From positions 2,215,001 to 2,279,000 of the forward strand of contig NZ_CP063656.1 of NCBI RefSeq assembly GCF_015209725.1: a stretch of DNA of 64,000 bases, in the 5' to 3' direction. Origin of the DNA: Lysobacter ciconiae. GTDB lineage: Bacteria > Pseudomonadota > Gammaproteobacteria > Xanthomonadales > Xanthomonadaceae. The position numbers and the translations under genes were made by a program. The number at the start of each line of letters is the position of its first letter. Position 1 is the stretch's first letter. Shown piece after piece: positions 50,100 through 61,788 of the stretch. Below the pieces are notes generated by a model that saw only the letters and a list, made by a program, of their open reading frames with translations, was not told where the DNA came from and made no database searches.

Positions 50100-52106
50100 A
50101 TGAAGCCCATCCGCGCCGTCCTCGCGCTGAGCATCGCCATTGCCGTGCTCGGCCTGTCGGCCTGCGAGAAGTCGCGCACGCCCACACCGACCACGCCGGC
50201 AGGCGGCACCACCGCCACCGCCGAGGAGAACGCCGACCAGTTCATCGCCCGCATCAACGGCGAGTGGAAGGCGATGCAACCCGAGCTGACCAAGCCGCAG
50301 TGGCTGTCCAACACCTTCATCAACGATGACACCGAATTCCTGGCGGCCAAATCCAACGAGCGCTACCTCTCGCAGCTGAACGAGTGGATCGAGCAATCCA
50401 GGCGGTTCGAGGGCCAGCAGATGACGCCGGAGACGGCGCGCGCGATCCAGCTGCTCAAGCTGTCGACCTCGATGCCGGCGCCCACCGACCCGGCCAAGCT
50501 GGCCGAGCTGGCCGGCATCGCCAGCAGGATGGAAGGCGCCTACGGCTCGGGCAAGTACTGCACCGGCGAGGGCGACGCGCGCAGCTGCCGCCAGCTGGGC
50601 GAGCTGGAGGACGTGCTGCGCAGCAGCCGCGACTACGACGCGCAGCTGGACGCATGGCGCGGCTGGCACACCATCTCCCAGCCGATGCGCAAGGATTACG
50701 TGCGCTTCGTCGCGCTGGTCAACGAGGGCGCCGACGCCATGGGCTTTGCCGACACCGGCGAGATGTGGCGCTCCGGCTACGACATGAGCCCGGTCGAGCT
50801 GGCCGCCGAAACCGACCGGTTGTGGAGCCAGGTCAAGCCGCTCTACGAGCAACTGCACTGCTACGCACGCACCCGCCTGGACGCAAAGTACGGGAAGGAC
50901 AAGGGCGAGGTCGCCGGCGGCATGCTGCCCGCCCACCTGATGGGCAACATGTGGCAGCAGGACTGGAGCAACCTGTGGGACCTGCTGGTGCCGTATGAAA
51001 ACGCCGGCACGATGGACATCACCGGCGCGCTGGAAGCGCGCTACAACGAAATCCACCGGCAAAAGCTTGCCCAGAACACCGGCGACCGCAGTCCCGCCCG
51101 GCTGGCGCAACTGGACGAGGATGCCAAGGACGCCTCCGCACGCCAGATGACCAAACGCGCCGAGGACTTCTACCTCTCCCTGGGCATGGCCAAGCTGCCC
51201 GACAGCTATTGGGAGCACACCCAGTTCATCAAGCCGCGCGACCGCGACGTGGTCTGCCACGCCAGCGCGTGGGACATGGACATGAAGGGCGATGTGCGCA
51301 CCAAGATGTGCATCAAGCCCAACGAGGAAGAGTTCACCACCATCTACCACGAGCTGGGCCACGTGTATTACTACATGGCCTACAACGACCAGCCGCCGCT
51401 GTTCCAGACCGGCGCCCACGACGGTTTCCACGAGGCGATCGGCGACACGATCGTGCTCGCGATGACGCCCAGGTACCTGGAGTCGATCGGCCTGGCCAGC
51501 GCGCAGCAACAAAGCGAGCAGGCGCTGATCAACGCGCAGATGCGCATGGCGCTGGCCAAGGTGGCCTTCCTGCCGTTCGGCCTGATGATCGATCGCTGGC
51601 GCTGGGGCGTGTTCGACGGCTCGATCCCGCCCGATCAGTACAACAAGGCGTGGTGGGACCTGAAGGCCAAGTACCAGGGCGTGGCGCCGGTGCAGGCGCG
51701 CGGCGAGGAGTTCTTCGATCCGGGCGCCAAGTACCACGTGCCGGGCAACACGCCCTACACCCGTTACTTCCTCTCGCACGTGCTGCAGTTCCAGTTCTAC
51801 AAGTCGCTGTGCGAAGCGGCCGGCCACACGGGGCCGCTCAACGAGTGCAGCTTCTACGGCAACAAGGCCGCGGGCCGGAAATTGCAGGCGATGCTGGCCA
51901 AGGGCGCGAGCCAGCCCTGGCAGCAGACGATGAAGGAGCTGACCGGCGGGGAGAGCATGGATGCCAGCGCGGTGCTGGAGTACTTCGCCCCGTTGCAGGA
52001 GTGGCTGCAGCAGCAGAACGAAGGACAGACCTGCGGCTGGCAGGCGAGCGCGGCAGCGGGCGCTCCCGCGCCTTCCGCCGCGCGGCCCGCGCCCGCTGCG
52101 GGCTAG
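50100..52106 (+). CDS. Peptidase family M2 (ACE-like) lipoprotein
   Basis: This bacterial angiotensin-converting-enzyme-like zinc dipeptidyl carboxypeptidase is 668 aa. It has a lipoprotein signal (LSIAIAVLGLSACEK). The HExxH site is FTTIYHELGHVYYYMAYND, followed by the third-ligand motif GAHDGFHEAIGDTIVLAM. Family segments include DFYLSLGMAKLPDSYWE near the middle and GVAPVQARGEEFFDPGAKYH. A Gln/Ala/Pro-rich tail ends the protein. ATG at 50100 is preceded by AGAGG. The last 4 bp overlap the convergent MFS gene. It probably acts in the periplasm. Substrate unknown. Confidence 0.93.
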   Translation: MKPIRAVLALSIAIAVLGLSACEKSRTPTPTTPAGGTTATAEENADQFIARINGEWKAMQPELTKPQWLSNTFINDDTEFLAAKSNERYLSQLNEWIEQSRRFEGQQMTPETARAIQLLKLSTSMPAPTDPAKLAELAGIASRMEGAYGSGKYCTGEGDARSCRQLGELEDVLRSSRDYDAQLDAWRGWHTISQPMRKDYVRFVALVNEGADAMGFADTGEMWRSGYDMSPVELAAETDRLWSQVKPLYEQLHCYARTRLDAKYGKDKGEVAGGMLPAHLMGNMWQQDWSNLWDLLVPYENAGTMDITGALEARYNEIHRQKLAQNTGDRSPARLAQLDEDAKDASARQMTKRAEDFYLSLGMAKLPDSYWEHTQFIKPRDRDVVCHASAWDMDMKGDVRTKMCIKPNEEEFTTIYHELGHVYYYMAYNDQPPLFQTGAHDGFHEAIGDTIVLAMTPRYLESIGLASAQQQSEQALINAQMRMALAKVAFLPFGLMIDRWRWGVFDGSIPPDQYNKAWWDLKAKYQGVAPVQARGEEFFDPGAKYHVPGNTPYTRYFLSHVLQFQFYKSLCEAAGHTGPLNECSFYGNKAAGRKLQAMLAKGASQPWQQTMKELTGGESMDASAVLEYFAPLQEWLQQQNEGQTCGWQASAAAGAPAPSAARPAPAAG

Positions 52107-53368
52107 ATCGAATCGCCCGGCACCCGCGTCCCGCTGCGCGAGCGGCCGGACAGCGGTTGCGACGCGATCGATTCCCACAGCCAGAACAGCCAGCCGATCA
52201 GGACCAGCGCCGCAGCCGCGATCGCCAGATGCAGGGCGCTGCCGCTGAGCCACGGCGAGATGATCCCGGCGACCACGGCGTTCAGCACCAGTGACGTGAA
52301 CGCCTGCAGCGAGGACGCCGCGCCGCGCATGCGCGGGTACATCTCCAGGATCGCCAGGGTCACGATCGGGAAGACCAGGGCGATGCCGAACGCGTTCAGG
52401 CTGATCGGAATCATCGCCCAGGGGATCTGTGGAGCGTCGGTCAACAGGTTGAAGATCAGCCCCAGGGTGACCGCGAAGCCGGAGACCGCGAATCCCATCG
52501 CCACCAGGGTCGAGCCGCGGATGCGTCCGGCGGCGCGGCCGGAGGTGAACGCACCCAGTACCATGCCGCCGATCATCGGGATGAAGAACCAGCCAAAGTC
52601 GCCCGGGCCCATCGGTTCGCCGTTGCGTTGCAGCAGGTCCAGTACGAAGGCCGGCGCGGAGGCGATGAACAGGAACAGCGCCGAGAAGTTGAACGCCGCG
52701 CAGGCGGCCAGGCGCTGGAAACGCGGATTGATCAGGATCGCCTTGTAGTCGCGCAGCAGCCGCGAGGGCACCAGTGGCAGCCGCGCCTGGACCGGATGCG
52801 TCTCCGGCAGCAGCCACCAGGTGACCGCCAGCAATACCGCCGAGAACACCACCAGGAACCAGAAAATCGTCGACCAGTGGCTCCAGCCAAGGATCCAGCC
52901 GCCGATGATCGGCGCGATCGCCGGTGCGATGCCGAAGATCATCGACACGTGGCTCATCAGGCGCTGGGCGTCGTCGCCCTGCAGCACGTCGCGGATCACC
53001 GCCCGGCCGACGATGAGCCCGGTGCCCGCCGACAGTCCCTGCAGCGCGCGGAACACCAGCAAGGTGTCAAGCCGGGTCGACATCGCGCAGCCGACCGAGG
53101 CCAGGGTGAAGATCGCCAGCCCGCCCAGGATCACCCGGCGCCGGCCCCACGCGTCCGACAGCGGCCCGTGCAGGACGCTGGTGACCGCATACGCCACCAG
53201 GTAGACGCTGATGGTCTGCTGCATCGCCAGCTTGTCGGCGCCGAACTCCGCGCCCATGACCGGGAATGCGGGGAAGATGGTGTCGATGGCGAAGGGGCCG
53301 AACATCGACAGCCCGGCCAATATCAGGGTGAGCCGGGCCAGGCTCACCGGCTTTTGCGATGTGTCCAC
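52103..53368 (-). CDS. Bcr/CflA-type MFS multidrug efflux transporter
   Basis: This inner-membrane drug:proton antiporter of about 421 aa has 12 predicted helices. The MFS motif A-like GPLSDAWGRRRVILGGLAIF and MFGPFAIDTIFPAFPVMG, typical of the Bcr subfamily, are present. So is FRALQGLSAGTGLIVGRAVIRD. ATGs are lacking at the 5' end; GTG at 53368 gives MDTSQKPVSLARLTLILAG, and GGA lies nearby. The longer frame to 53515 has no membrane or family character. It is convergent with the M2 gene. Substrate cannot be predicted. Confidence 0.88.
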   Translation of the reverse strand: MDTSQKPVSLARLTLILAGLSMFGPFAIDTIFPAFPVMGAEFGADKLAMQQTISVYLVAYAVTSVLHGPLSDAWGRRRVILGGLAIFTLASVGCAMSTRLDTLLVFRALQGLSAGTGLIVGRAVIRDVLQGDDAQRLMSHVSMIFGIAPAIAPIIGGWILGWSHWSTIFWFLVVFSAVLLAVTWWLLPETHPVQARLPLVPSRLLRDYKAILINPRFQRLAACAAFNFSALFLFIASAPAFVLDLLQRNGEPMGPGDFGWFFIPMIGGMVLGAFTSGRAAGRIRGSTLVAMGFAVSGFAVTLGLIFNLLTDAPQIPWAMIPISLNAFGIALVFPIVTLAILEMYPRMRGAASSLQAFTSLVLNAVVAGIISPWLSGSALHLAIAAAALVLIGWLFWLWESIASQPLSGRSRSGTRVPGDSI

Positions 53369-53519
53369 GGAAATCCAGCGGTCGAACGACCCGCCATGGT
53401 ACGGGCTGGACGTGCTCCGCGTAGGGTTGGCGGCGACGCCGGTGTGCCGACGCGGAAACAGGCTGCCTGCGCGGCGCTTCGGGCCTTGGCGGCTGCCGCC
53501 CCCGTGGTGCTGCATCGCC

Positions 53520-53525
53520 TATAAT
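53520..53525 (+). promoter_or_regulatory. Consensus -10 (TATAAT) ahead of the glycine riboswitch
   Basis: A perfect TATAAT lies 18 nt upstream of the first aptamer, placing the transcription start near 53532. No strong -35 is visible. Confidence 0.45.
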
Positions 53526-53543
53526 CCGCGCAGGTAAATACAT

Positions 53544-53735
53544 CCGGTGGGAGAAGCGGATCGCGGTCTGACAGGCCGTCCCGCTGCCGAAGACGCAACG
53601 CCCGTAATCGTTCAGGCTCCCGTACCACCGGCTGTGAACCACTCTGGAGAGACCGGTTGAATCCGGCGCCGAAGGGGCACGAAGCGCAGACCCGGACCGG
53701 GTCGGCTTCCAAAACTCTCAGGCAAAAGGACAGAG
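53544..53735 (+). promoter_or_regulatory. Tandem glycine riboswitch (two aptamers) controlling gcvP
   Basis: Aptamer 1 spans about 53544-53631, closed by CCGGTG and CACCGG, with the core GCCGAAGACGCAACGCCCG and TTCAGGC. Aptamer 2 spans about 53642-53735, closed by CTCTG and CAGAG, with GGAGAGA, GCGCCGAAGGGGCA and the diagnostic AACTCTCAGGCAAAAGGACA. Tandem glycine aptamers bind glycine and activate glycine cleavage genes. gcvP begins 123 nt after aptamer 2. The gap between bcr and gcvP (about 490 bp) is otherwise unannotated. The expression platform between 53736 and 53858 is not resolved. Confidence 0.94.
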
Positions 53736-53858
53736 GGGCGAGCGGGGATTCCCGTGGCGCAAGCCAGGGACCCGCAAGCGTCCGTCGGCCAGGAGGCGGA
53801 CGGCGTGCGAACGTCCTTCCCGCGGTCACGCACCGCACCCAGCCAACGGACCCCTGAC

Positions 53859-56756
<2,898 letters not shown>

Positions 56757-56795
56757 TCGCGCTGCGCCGGCCGGTGCGTGACAGCGCTTCCGGCG

Positions 56796-56826
56796 CAAAA
56801 AAAGCCCCGCATTCGCGGGGCTTTTT
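56796..56826. terminator. Bidirectional terminator between gcvP and pyrB
   Basis: The 11-bp stem AAAAGCCCCGC/GCGGGGCTTTT with loop ATTC has an A tract on the left and a T tract on the right, so it can end both the gcvP and pyrB transcripts. The core is the same as at 20336-20365. Confidence 0.93.
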
Positions 56827-56835
56827 GTATCTGCA

Positions 56836-57786
56836 TCAACACGGACGCAGCGGTCCCCCCAGCAGGGTTTCCAGCACTGCCATCCGCACCGCCACGCCGT
56901 TGCGGACCTGCCGCAGGACCAGCGATTGCGGCCCATCGGCCACCTCGTCGGTGATCTCCACCCCGCGGTTGATCGGTCCGGGATGCATCACCACCGCATC
57001 CGGGGCCGCGTGTCGCAGGCGGCTGGCGGTGAGGCCGTAGTCGCGGTGATAGTCCTCCAGCGAGGACACCAGCCCTTCCTCCATGCGCTCGCGCTGCAGG
57101 CGCAGCATCATCAGCGCGTCCACGCCCTCCAGCGCGGCGTCCAGATCGTGGCTGACGGTGCACCCGGCCAGGGTGTCGCCCACGGGCAACAGCGAGGGCG
57201 GCGCACACACGCGGATTTCCCCGGCGCCCAGCGTGCGCAGCGCGTGCAGGTCGGAACGGGCGACGCGCGAATGCTTCACGTCACCGACGATGAGCACCCT
57301 GAGACGGCTGAAGTCGGCCCCCTTGGCCTGGCGCAGGGTCAGCATGTCGAGCAGGCCCTGGGTGGGGTGGTCGCTGCGGCCATCGCCCGCATTGACCAGT
57401 GCAGTGCCCGGTCCGGCGGCGGCGGCCAGGGCGGCCACGCTGCCATCCTCGTTGTCGCGCACGACGAACCCGCGCACGCCCATCGCCTCGATCGTGCGCA
57501 GGGTGTCGCGCGCGGTCTCGCCCTTGCGGGTGGACGAGGTGGAGACATCGAAGTTGAGTACGTCGGCGCCGAGCCGCTGCGCAGCGAGCTGGAAGCTCAG
57601 GCGGGTGCGGGTGGAGGCTTCGAAGAACAGCGTGCAGATCGCGATCCCCGCCAGCGCGGCGCGGTCACCCTCGCCGTCGACAAAGCACTGCGCGCGATCC
57701 AGCAGAGCGATCAGTTGTGCGCGCGGCAGATGTTCCAGGCTGAGCAGGTGGCGCAGAGGCTCGAGCACGTCTTTTGCTGTGTTCAT
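56836..57786 (-). CDS. pyrB: Aspartate carbamoyltransferase catalytic subunit
   Basis: This enzyme commits aspartate and carbamoyl phosphate to pyrimidine synthesis. The 316-aa chain shows the carbamoyl-phosphate motif FFEASTRTRLSFQLAAQRLG, DGRSDHPTQGLLDMLTL and MHPGPINRGVEITDEV. Its ATG overlaps the ruvX stop (ATGA), and it is the last gene of yqgE-ruvX-pyrB. No pyrI or pyrC-like gene follows. It ends just before the bidirectional terminator. Identity is secure. Confidence 0.96.
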   Translation of the reverse strand: MNTAKDVLEPLRHLLSLEHLPRAQLIALLDRAQCFVDGEGDRAALAGIAICTLFFEASTRTRLSFQLAAQRLGADVLNFDVSTSSTRKGETARDTLRTIEAMGVRGFVVRDNEDGSVAALAAAAGPGTALVNAGDGRSDHPTQGLLDMLTLRQAKGADFSRLRVLIVGDVKHSRVARSDLHALRTLGAGEIRVCAPPSLLPVGDTLAGCTVSHDLDAALEGVDALMMLRLQRERMEEGLVSSLEDYHRDYGLTASRLRHAAPDAVVMHPGPINRGVEITDEVADGPQSLVLRQVRNGVAVRMAVLETLLGGPLRPC

Positions 57787-58352
57787 GCGGTCTTCCCGGG
57801 GTCTGTCGTGGCGGTCCCGGACGCGGTTGAGGGATCGTCGCCGGTCGGCGCGACCGCGCGGATGTCGATGGCATCGCCCGGTGCGCCCATCCAGCGATCC
57901 ACGATCACCGCCGCCGCCATGGCGTCCAGGGCCACGGCATCGCGACGGCGTTTATGGCCCTGCGCGCGCGCGCGGGCGAAACGCTGCGCCGCTTCCATCG
58001 AGCTGGACCGCTCGTCCACCAGCAGCACCTGCCGGCGGTAGCGGGACTGCAACTGCCGGGCGAACCCGTGCGCCCGCTCACGCGCGGGCTGGCTGCCGCC
58101 ATCCAGGGTCAGCGGATCGCCGACGATGAATCCGTCGGGCCGCCATTCGCGATAAAGGCGGTCCACTGCCGCCCAGTCCGGGCCGGCGGCGTGCACGTCG
58201 ACCACCGCCAACGCGCGCGCCTGCCCTGCCAGCGGCGTGCCCAGGGCAACACCGATGCGCCGCGAGCCAACATCGAAACCCAGCACGCTGCCATCGCCGC
58301 GGATCGCCGGCAGGGCGTCAGCGGGAGATTCCGCCTCGTCGCTCCCGCTCAT
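57783..58352 (-). CDS. ruvX: Putative pre-16S rRNA nuclease / Holliday-junction resolvase-like YqgF (RuvX)
   Basis: YqgF/RuvX proteins are RNase H-fold nucleases that act in 16S rRNA 5' end processing and were also called resolvases. This 189-aa chain shows VLGFDVGSRRIGVALGTPLA (Asp), IVGDPLTLDGG, VLLVDERSSSMEAAQRFA and ALDAMAAAVIVDRWM (catalytic Asp). The N-terminal about 20 residues and the C-terminal tail extend beyond the 140-aa core. It overlaps both neighbours by 4 bp: the yqgE stop and the pyrB ATG. Confidence 0.9.
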   Translation of the reverse strand: MSGSDEAESPADALPAIRGDGSVLGFDVGSRRIGVALGTPLAGQARALAVVDVHAAGPDWAAVDRLYREWRPDGFIVGDPLTLDGGSQPARERAHGFARQLQSRYRRQVLLVDERSSSMEAAQRFARARAQGHKRRRDAVALDAMAAAVIVDRWMGAPGDAIDIRAVAPTGDDPSTASGTATTDPGKTA

Positions 58353-58915
58353 GCGCGGCCGGAATAGCCAGCCAGGTGGGCGAAGTCCACGCCGATGCGG
58401 CCGGCGGCGGCCTCCCAGCGCGCTTCCAAGGGCACGTCGAACAGCAGCTCCGCGTCGGCGGGCGCGGTCAGCCAGTCGTTGTCGGTCAGCTCCTGCTCCA
58501 GCTGGCCGGCGCCCCAGCCCGCGCAGCCCAGCGCGACCACCGCGTTCGCCGGACCCTCGCCGCTGGCCATCGCTTCCAGGATGTCGCGCGAGGTGGTGAG
58601 CGAAAGCGCATCGGTGATCGCCAGGGTCGAGTCCCAGCGGCTGCCACCGTCATGCAGGACGAAGCCGCGCTCGGGATGCACCGGACCGCCGGCGAGCACC
58701 ACCTGCGCACGCAGCGCATCGCTGCCTCCGCTGATGCTCATCTGGCCGAGCACTTCGCCCAGCGTGTACTCCGAGGCACGGTTCACCACGATGCCCATGG
58801 CACCGTCCTCGTCGTGCTGGCAGATCAGCGCGACCGAGCGCGCGAACGCGCCCTCTTCCAGCGCAGGCAGGGCGATCAGCAATTGATTGGCAAGGGGTGT
58901 GGGGCCAAAATCCAT
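58349..58915 (-). CDS. yqgE: YqgE/AlgH family protein (UPF0301)
   Basis: YqgE (AlgH) is a conserved protein of uncertain role next to ruvX in many gammaproteobacteria. The 188-aa chain has MDFGPTPLANQLLIALPALE, ALICQHDEDGAMGIVVNRAS, VLAGGPVHPERGFVLHD and ALGCAGWGAGQLEQELTDN, all family signatures. Its ATG (58915) lies 2 bp from the divergent tag ATG (58918). A -10-like TAGAAT (58927-58922) sits 6 nt upstream and overlaps the tag coding start, so a leaderless transcript is likely. It overlaps ruvX by ATGA. Confidence 0.92.
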   Translation of the reverse strand: MDFGPTPLANQLLIALPALEEGAFARSVALICQHDEDGAMGIVVNRASEYTLGEVLGQMSISGGSDALRAQVVLAGGPVHPERGFVLHDGGSRWDSTLAITDALSLTTSRDILEAMASGEGPANAVVALGCAGWGAGQLEQELTDNDWLTAPADAELLFDVPLEARWEAAAGRIGVDFAHLAGYSGRA

Positions 58916-58927
58916 GCATGCATTCTA
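58906..58927. promoter_or_regulatory. Interlocked leaderless -10 elements for yqgE and tag
   Basis: CAAAAT (58906-58911) ends 6 nt before the tag ATG at 58918. On the other strand TAGAAT (58927-58922) ends 6 nt before the yqgE ATG at 58915. Each -10 overlaps the other gene's first codons, leaving no room for Shine-Dalgarno sites. Confidence 0.5.
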
Positions 58928-59535
58928 GCCCGCAGCCCGTGCCCGCCGCGCCATCCGGCTACTGCGACAGCGCACCCGGCCATCCGCTGCACGGCCCCTA
59001 CCACGACGATGAATACGGCTTCCCCCAGCGCGACGAAGCCGTCCTGTTCGAGCGGCTGGTGCTGGAAATCAACCAGGCCGGCCTGAGCTGGCTGACCATC
59101 CTGCGCAAGCGCGAGGCCTTCCAGCAGGCCTACGGGGGCTTTGAGGTCGACCGCGTCGCAGCCTATGGCGACGCCGACCGCGACCGCCTGCTGGGCGATG
59201 CGGCGATCATCCGCAACCGGCTGAAGATCAACGCGGCAATCCACAACGCGCAGGTGATCCAGCGCCTGCGTGCCAGCCACGGCGGCTTTGCCCACTGGCT
59301 GGATGCGCACCTGAGGGACGCTGACCGTCTCCGCGACAAGGCCGGCTGGGTGACGCTGTTCCGGCAGACATTCCGCTTCACCGGGCCGGAGATCACCGGC
59401 GAGTTCCTGATGAGCCTGGGCTACCTGCCGGGCGCGCATCGCAGCGACTGCCCGGTTCACGCGCGCACCGTGGCAGCCGGCGCGCCATGGGGAAACGAAT
59501 TGCCGTGCACGCCTCGTTCCGGTTCGGGCTCATAG
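58918..59535 (+). CDS. tag: DNA-3-methyladenine glycosylase I
   Basis: Tag excises 3-methyladenine from alkylated DNA. The 205-aa protein shows GYCDSAPGHPLHGPYHDDEY, with Cys and His as the N-terminal zinc ligands. LEINQAGLSWLTILRKREAF carries the catalytic Glu and Trp. IIRNRLKINAAIHNAQ follows, and C-terminal HRSDCPVH supplies the remaining zinc ligands. ATG at 58918 starts back to back with yqgE. An in-frame start at 58897 would run into yqgE and is unlikely. The C-terminal about 15 residues (after HARTVAAG) are variable. Confidence 0.93.
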   Translation: MHSSPQPVPAAPSGYCDSAPGHPLHGPYHDDEYGFPQRDEAVLFERLVLEINQAGLSWLTILRKREAFQQAYGGFEVDRVAAYGDADRDRLLGDAAIIRNRLKINAAIHNAQVIQRLRASHGGFAHWLDAHLRDADRLRDKAGWVTLFRQTFRFTGPEITGEFLMSLGYLPGAHRSDCPVHARTVAAGAPWGNELPCTPRSGSGS

Positions 59536-59571
59536 ACTGCTGCGCAATCCTCCCGCGCGAGTAGTCAGCCC

Positions 59572-60399
59572 ATGAAATTCCATCTGCTTCTCCTGCCGCT
59601 TGCCCTGGCCGCATGCACCGCCGAACGACCGGCAACTCCCGCAACCGACACGCCGGTGCCGGCCGCGGCGCAGAAGACACCCGTCGCCGCATCGATGGTC
59701 CTCGACGCTGCGACGCTGGGGCGTTACCACTGGCAGCTGGCCGAGGCGAGCGATGCCTACGGCGCCCACATCGATGCCTTGTTTGCCCGCGACGACAAAC
59801 CGGTGCAACTGGACTTCGCCGACCAGCGGCTGTCCATCAGCAACACCTGCAACCTGATGAACGGCGGCTACCGGCTGGACGATGACAAACTGAAGATCGA
59901 CTCGCTGCAGCAGACGCTGATGGCCTGCGCCGATCCCAAGCTGGCCGAACTGGATCGGGCCGTAAGCAGCCGGTTCGAAGGCAGTCCGCGCATCCGTCTG
60001 ACCGGCAGCGAGGAAGCACCACGCTTGGAATTGACCAGCGAGGCCGGCGACAAACTGGTCTTCGCCGGCGAGCCCACCGCCGCGTCGCGCTACGGCGGCG
60101 AAGGCGAGCAGGTGTTCATGGAAGTCGCCGCGCAGACGGTCCCGTGCAGCCACCCGCTGATTCCGGACAAGCAGTGCCTGCAGGTGCGCGAGCGGACCTA
60201 CCGCGACGACGGCACGGTCGCCGGCGAGCCCGGCGAATGGGAGCCGCTGTACCAGGAGATCGAGGGCTACACCCACGAGGCGGGCGTGCGCAACGTGCTG
60301 CGCCTGAAGCGCTACCAGGTCGCCAATCCGCCGGCGGATGGCTCCTCGGTCGCCTACGTGCTGGACATGGTGGTGGAGTCGGAGCAGGTCGCTCCGTGA
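59572..60399 (+). CDS. Lipoprotein with META and DUF4377 domains
   Basis: This 275-aa protein has a lipoprotein signal (MKFHLLLLPLALAACTAE, Cys 15). A META (HslJ-like) domain (about residues 45-165; LGRYHWQLAEAS, RLSISNTCNLMNGGYRLDDD and QQTLMACA) follows. A C-terminal DUF4377 domain has PCSHPLIPDKQCLQVRERTY, EGYTHEAGVRNVLRLKRYQV and NPPADGSSVAYVLDMVVE. Such proteins are often linked to envelope stress or heat shock (HslJ). It is a single gene ended by the hairpin at 60483. Confidence 0.86.
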   Translation: MKFHLLLLPLALAACTAERPATPATDTPVPAAAQKTPVAASMVLDAATLGRYHWQLAEASDAYGAHIDALFARDDKPVQLDFADQRLSISNTCNLMNGGYRLDDDKLKIDSLQQTLMACADPKLAELDRAVSSRFEGSPRIRLTGSEEAPRLELTSEAGDKLVFAGEPTAASRYGGEGEQVFMEVAAQTVPCSHPLIPDKQCLQVRERTYRDDGTVAGEPGEWEPLYQEIEGYTHEAGVRNVLRLKRYQVANPPADGSSVAYVLDMVVESEQVAP

Positions 60400-60482
60400 G
60401 CCCCAACGGTCTGTCGACTCCGACTGGGCCGCACGGACGTCGCCGACCGCGGAAGACCGCGCGCAGCGACGCATCACGAACG

Positions 60483-60510
60483 AAAACAGCCGGGAAATCC
60501 CGGCTGTTTT
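60483..60510. terminator. Bidirectional terminator between the META gene and pilU
   Basis: A perfect 13-bp palindrome (AAAACAGCCGGGA and TCCCGGCTGTTTT, 2-nt loop) with a U run on each side serves the convergent genes ending at 60399 and 60577. The rest of this 177-bp gap shows nothing else. Confidence 0.88.
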
Positions 60511-60576
60511 CCTGTCGACGACATGTGCGCAGAGAGCGCGTACCCGGCCCTCTCAGCCCGTCGGCGCCGGTCGCCG

Positions 60577-61731
60577 CTAGTCGCGGATCTCGGCCACTTC
60601 CACGCCGTCCATGCCCGCGGCGAGGGTCTGCGCGTTGCCGCCCTGTGCAAGCTTGATGCGCAGGCGCACCTCGTTCTGCGAGTCGGCGTAGCGCAAGGCG
60701 TCCTCGTAGCTGATCTCGCCGGCCTGGTACAGCTCGAAAAGCGCCTGGTCGAAGGTCTTCATGCCCAGCTGGGTGGACTCCTTCATCACTTCCTTGAGCT
60801 TGTGGATCTCGCCGTCGCGGATGTAGTCCTGCACCAGCGGCGTGCCCAGCAGGATCTCCATCGCGACCCGGCGCGCCTTGCCGTCCGGGGTCGGGATCAG
60901 CTGCTGGGCGATCACGCCCTTCAGGTTCAGCGACAGGTCCATCAGCAACTGGTTGCGCCGGTCCTCGGGGAAGAAGTTGATCATCCGGTCCATCGCCTGG
61001 TTGGCGTTGTTGGCGTGCAGCGTGCACAGCACCAGGTGGCCGGTCTCGGCGAAGGCGATCGCGTGGTCCATGCCCTCGCGGGTGCGCACCTCGCCGATCA
61101 TGATCACGTCGGGCGCCTGGCGCAGCGTGTTCTTCAGCGCGTTCTCCCAGCTGTCGGTGTCGATGCCGACCTCGCGCTGGGTGATGATGCAGCCCTCGTG
61201 CTTGTGCACGAACTCGATCGGGTCCTCGATGGTGATGATGTGGCCGGTCGAGTTCTGGTTGCGGTAGCCGATCATCGCCGCCAGCGAGGTCGACTTGCCG
61301 GTACCGGTGGCGCCGACGAACAGGATGATCCCGCGCTTGGTCATCGCCAGCGTCTTCAGCACCGGCGGCAGGTTCAGCTCGTCGATGGTCGGGATCCGGG
61401 TCTCGATCCGGCGCAGCACCATGCCCACCTGGTTGCGCTGGTAGAAGCAGCTGACGCGGAAGCGGCCGACGTTGGCCAGCCCGATCGCGAAGTTCGCCTC
61501 GTGGGTCTTCTCGAACTCCTCCCGCTGGGCCGGATTCATCACGTTGAGCACCAAGTCGCGGCTTTGCTGCGGCGTCAGCGGGCTCTTGGTGATCGGCTGC
61601 AGGACGCCGTTGACCTTCATCGACGGCGGCATGCCGGCGGTGATGAACAGGTCGGAGGCCTTCTGGTGCGCCATCAGCTTGAGGAACGACGTGAAGTCGA
61701 TCGTCTCGTTGGTGCTCTGGGTCGTGTTCAT
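60577..61731 (-). CDS. pilU: Type IV pilus retraction ATPase PilU
   Basis: PilU is the accessory retraction ATPase that acts with PilT in twitching motility. The 384-aa chain shows SFLKLMAHQKASDLFITAGM and Walker A GATGTGKS (residues 140-147). The Asp box HIITIEDPIEFVHKHEGCI and Walker B APDVIMIGEVRTREGMDHAI precede the His box ETGHLVLCTLHANNANQAMD. The C-terminal extension beyond PilT (LFELYQAGEISYEDALRYAD) is typical of PilU. ATG at 61731 is used; the frame to 61755 adds eight residues. It follows pilT on the same strand by 57 bp. Confidence 0.96.
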   Translation of the reverse strand: MNTTQSTNETIDFTSFLKLMAHQKASDLFITAGMPPSMKVNGVLQPITKSPLTPQQSRDLVLNVMNPAQREEFEKTHEANFAIGLANVGRFRVSCFYQRNQVGMVLRRIETRIPTIDELNLPPVLKTLAMTKRGIILFVGATGTGKSTSLAAMIGYRNQNSTGHIITIEDPIEFVHKHEGCIITQREVGIDTDSWENALKNTLRQAPDVIMIGEVRTREGMDHAIAFAETGHLVLCTLHANNANQAMDRMINFFPEDRRNQLLMDLSLNLKGVIAQQLIPTPDGKARRVAMEILLGTPLVQDYIRDGEIHKLKEVMKESTQLGMKTFDQALFELYQAGEISYEDALRYADSQNEVRLRIKLAQGGNAQTLAAGMDGVEVAEIRD

Positions 61732-61788
61732 TGCGATGTCCCCGTCCGCAGGCACCCGGCCTGGCGGCGCGTTCAGTGGATCGGCCGG

